This document shows positions 23,892 to 24,308 of a DNA stretch of 24,308 bases, piece by piece; position 1 is the stretch's first letter; every line of letters starts with the position of its first letter. Under the pieces are notes generated by a model, which had not been told where the DNA came from, searched no databases, and was given only the letters and a program-made list of their open reading frames with translations. The translations under genes and the position numbers were made by a program. The stretch is from NCBI GenBank assembly GCA_903919215.1, contig CAIXHI010000127.1, forward strand, positions 1-24,308, written 5' to 3'. Source of the DNA: an uncultured Acidimicrobiaceae bacterium. Lineage in GTDB: Bacteria > Actinomycetota > Acidimicrobiia > Acidimicrobiales > Ilumatobacteraceae.

Positions 23892-24257
23892 ATGGTCATC
23901 CACGAGATCGACATGAACTTCGCCCACCACCTCGCCACCGCCCGCAAACACGCCGGCCTCACCCAACAAGCCCTCGCCGACCGCGCCAACATCCACGTCA
24001 CCCAAATCCGACGCTACGAAGCAGGCACCTCCACCCCCACCCTCGACGCCCTACGCAACATAGCCATCGGGCTCGCCGTCACCACCGACAGCCTCCTCTT
24101 CGACCCCGACCAACGCGGCCCCTCAGACGACCTCGCCCTCGCCTTCGAAGCCACCCAACACCTCGACCCCCACGAACAGGCCATGGTCCGCGAGCTCCTC
24201 GAAGCCCTCCTCCTCCACCACGCCTCCAAACGCCGGACCACCCCCAACGCAGGCTGA
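23892..24257 (+). CDS. XRE-family helix-turn-helix regulator
   Basis: A 121-aa DNA-binding protein. Residues 9-68 form a Cro/C1-type HTH: FAHHLATARKHAGLTQQALADRANIHVTQIRRYEAGTSTPTLDALRNIAIGLAV as one domain, with recognition around THVTQIRRYE-type residues (here IHVTQIRRYE). The rest (SDDLALAFEATQHLDPHEQAMVRELLEALLLHH) is helical and may dimerise. It begins at the ATG at 23892; a second ATG at 23913 (MNFAHHLA) is equally plausible because this is where the domain starts. It is divergent from the primase-like gene and probably represses it and itself through the GCTAACTA copies. Confidence 0.88.
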   Translation: MVIHEIDMNFAHHLATARKHAGLTQQALADRANIHVTQIRRYEAGTSTPTLDALRNIAIGLAVTTDSLLFDPDQRGPSDDLALAFEATQHLDPHEQAMVRELLEALLLHHASKRRTTPNAG

Positions 24258-24270
24258 CCACCAACGACCG

Positions 24271-24308
24271 ATGGCGAGCGAGTTCTGGCAAGCTGACGCA
24301 TCCCGCCA
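24271..24308 (+). CDS. possible 5' end of a further gene
   Basis: An ATG at 24271 opens a frame that stays open for 12 codons to the window edge (MASEFWQADASR). It is 13 bases after the XRE stop. There is no convincing ribosome binding site, and the fragment is too short to assign. Confidence 0.25.
   Translation, partial: MASEFWQADASR

Overview
The window is high-GC DNA with frequent GTG/TTG starts and dense, mostly short-spaced genes. Two luciferase-like F420-type oxidoreductases, an ABC-F ATPase, a PPK2 and long Ser/Ala/Gly-rich proteins suggest an actinobacterium, possibly of the Acidimicrobiia (Ilumatobacter-like). That placement is inferred from gene content and style, not from a marker gene. 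No tRNA, rRNA or CRISPR array was seen.

Positions 1-12.9 kb look like ordinary chromosome. They hold the 3' tip of an unknown gene, an internally duplicated membrane protein coupled to a lipoprotein, an LLM oxidoreductase with an ABC-F ATPase, a DUF2752 membrane protein, an SGNH-type lipoprotein next to mscL, an unknown membrane protein, an MFS exporter divergent from an amidase, a PPK2/SDR pair, a 72-aa membrane protein and a second LLM oxidoreductase. A 16-bp tandem repeat lies exactly between two convergent stop codons at 7.2-7.3 kb. A strong hairpin sits at the convergent ends near 1.87 kb.

Positions 12.9-17.1 kb hold a two-gene unit. The first gene encodes a secreted subtilisin (S8) ending in about 110 residues with a tryptophan every fifth position. 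Its stop overlaps the GTG start of a membrane GAF-GGDEF-EAL cyclic-di-GMP enzyme. The leader upstream contains two inverted-repeat structures.

Positions 17.1-19.4 kb, read on the minus strand, form a polymorphic-toxin graveyard. A 5'-truncated Rhs core with an HExxH (zincin-like) tip is followed by an overlapping lipoprotein that is a candidate immunity protein, a possible 54-aa ORF, a BrnT-like toxin/RHH antitoxin pair, and a second orphan Rhs core fragment. The two core fragments form about 62 bp of diverged direct repeat around this 2.1-kb block.

Positions 19.4-24.3 kb look like an integrated mobile element. It has a divergent XRE regulator, a large Toprim/P-loop replication protein coupled to a tyrosine recombinase, a long inverted repeat starting at the recombinase stop, alternating short palindromes, and a coiled-coil protein. 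Its inner edge abuts the truncated Rhs gene. The outer edge was not identified and may lie beyond the window.
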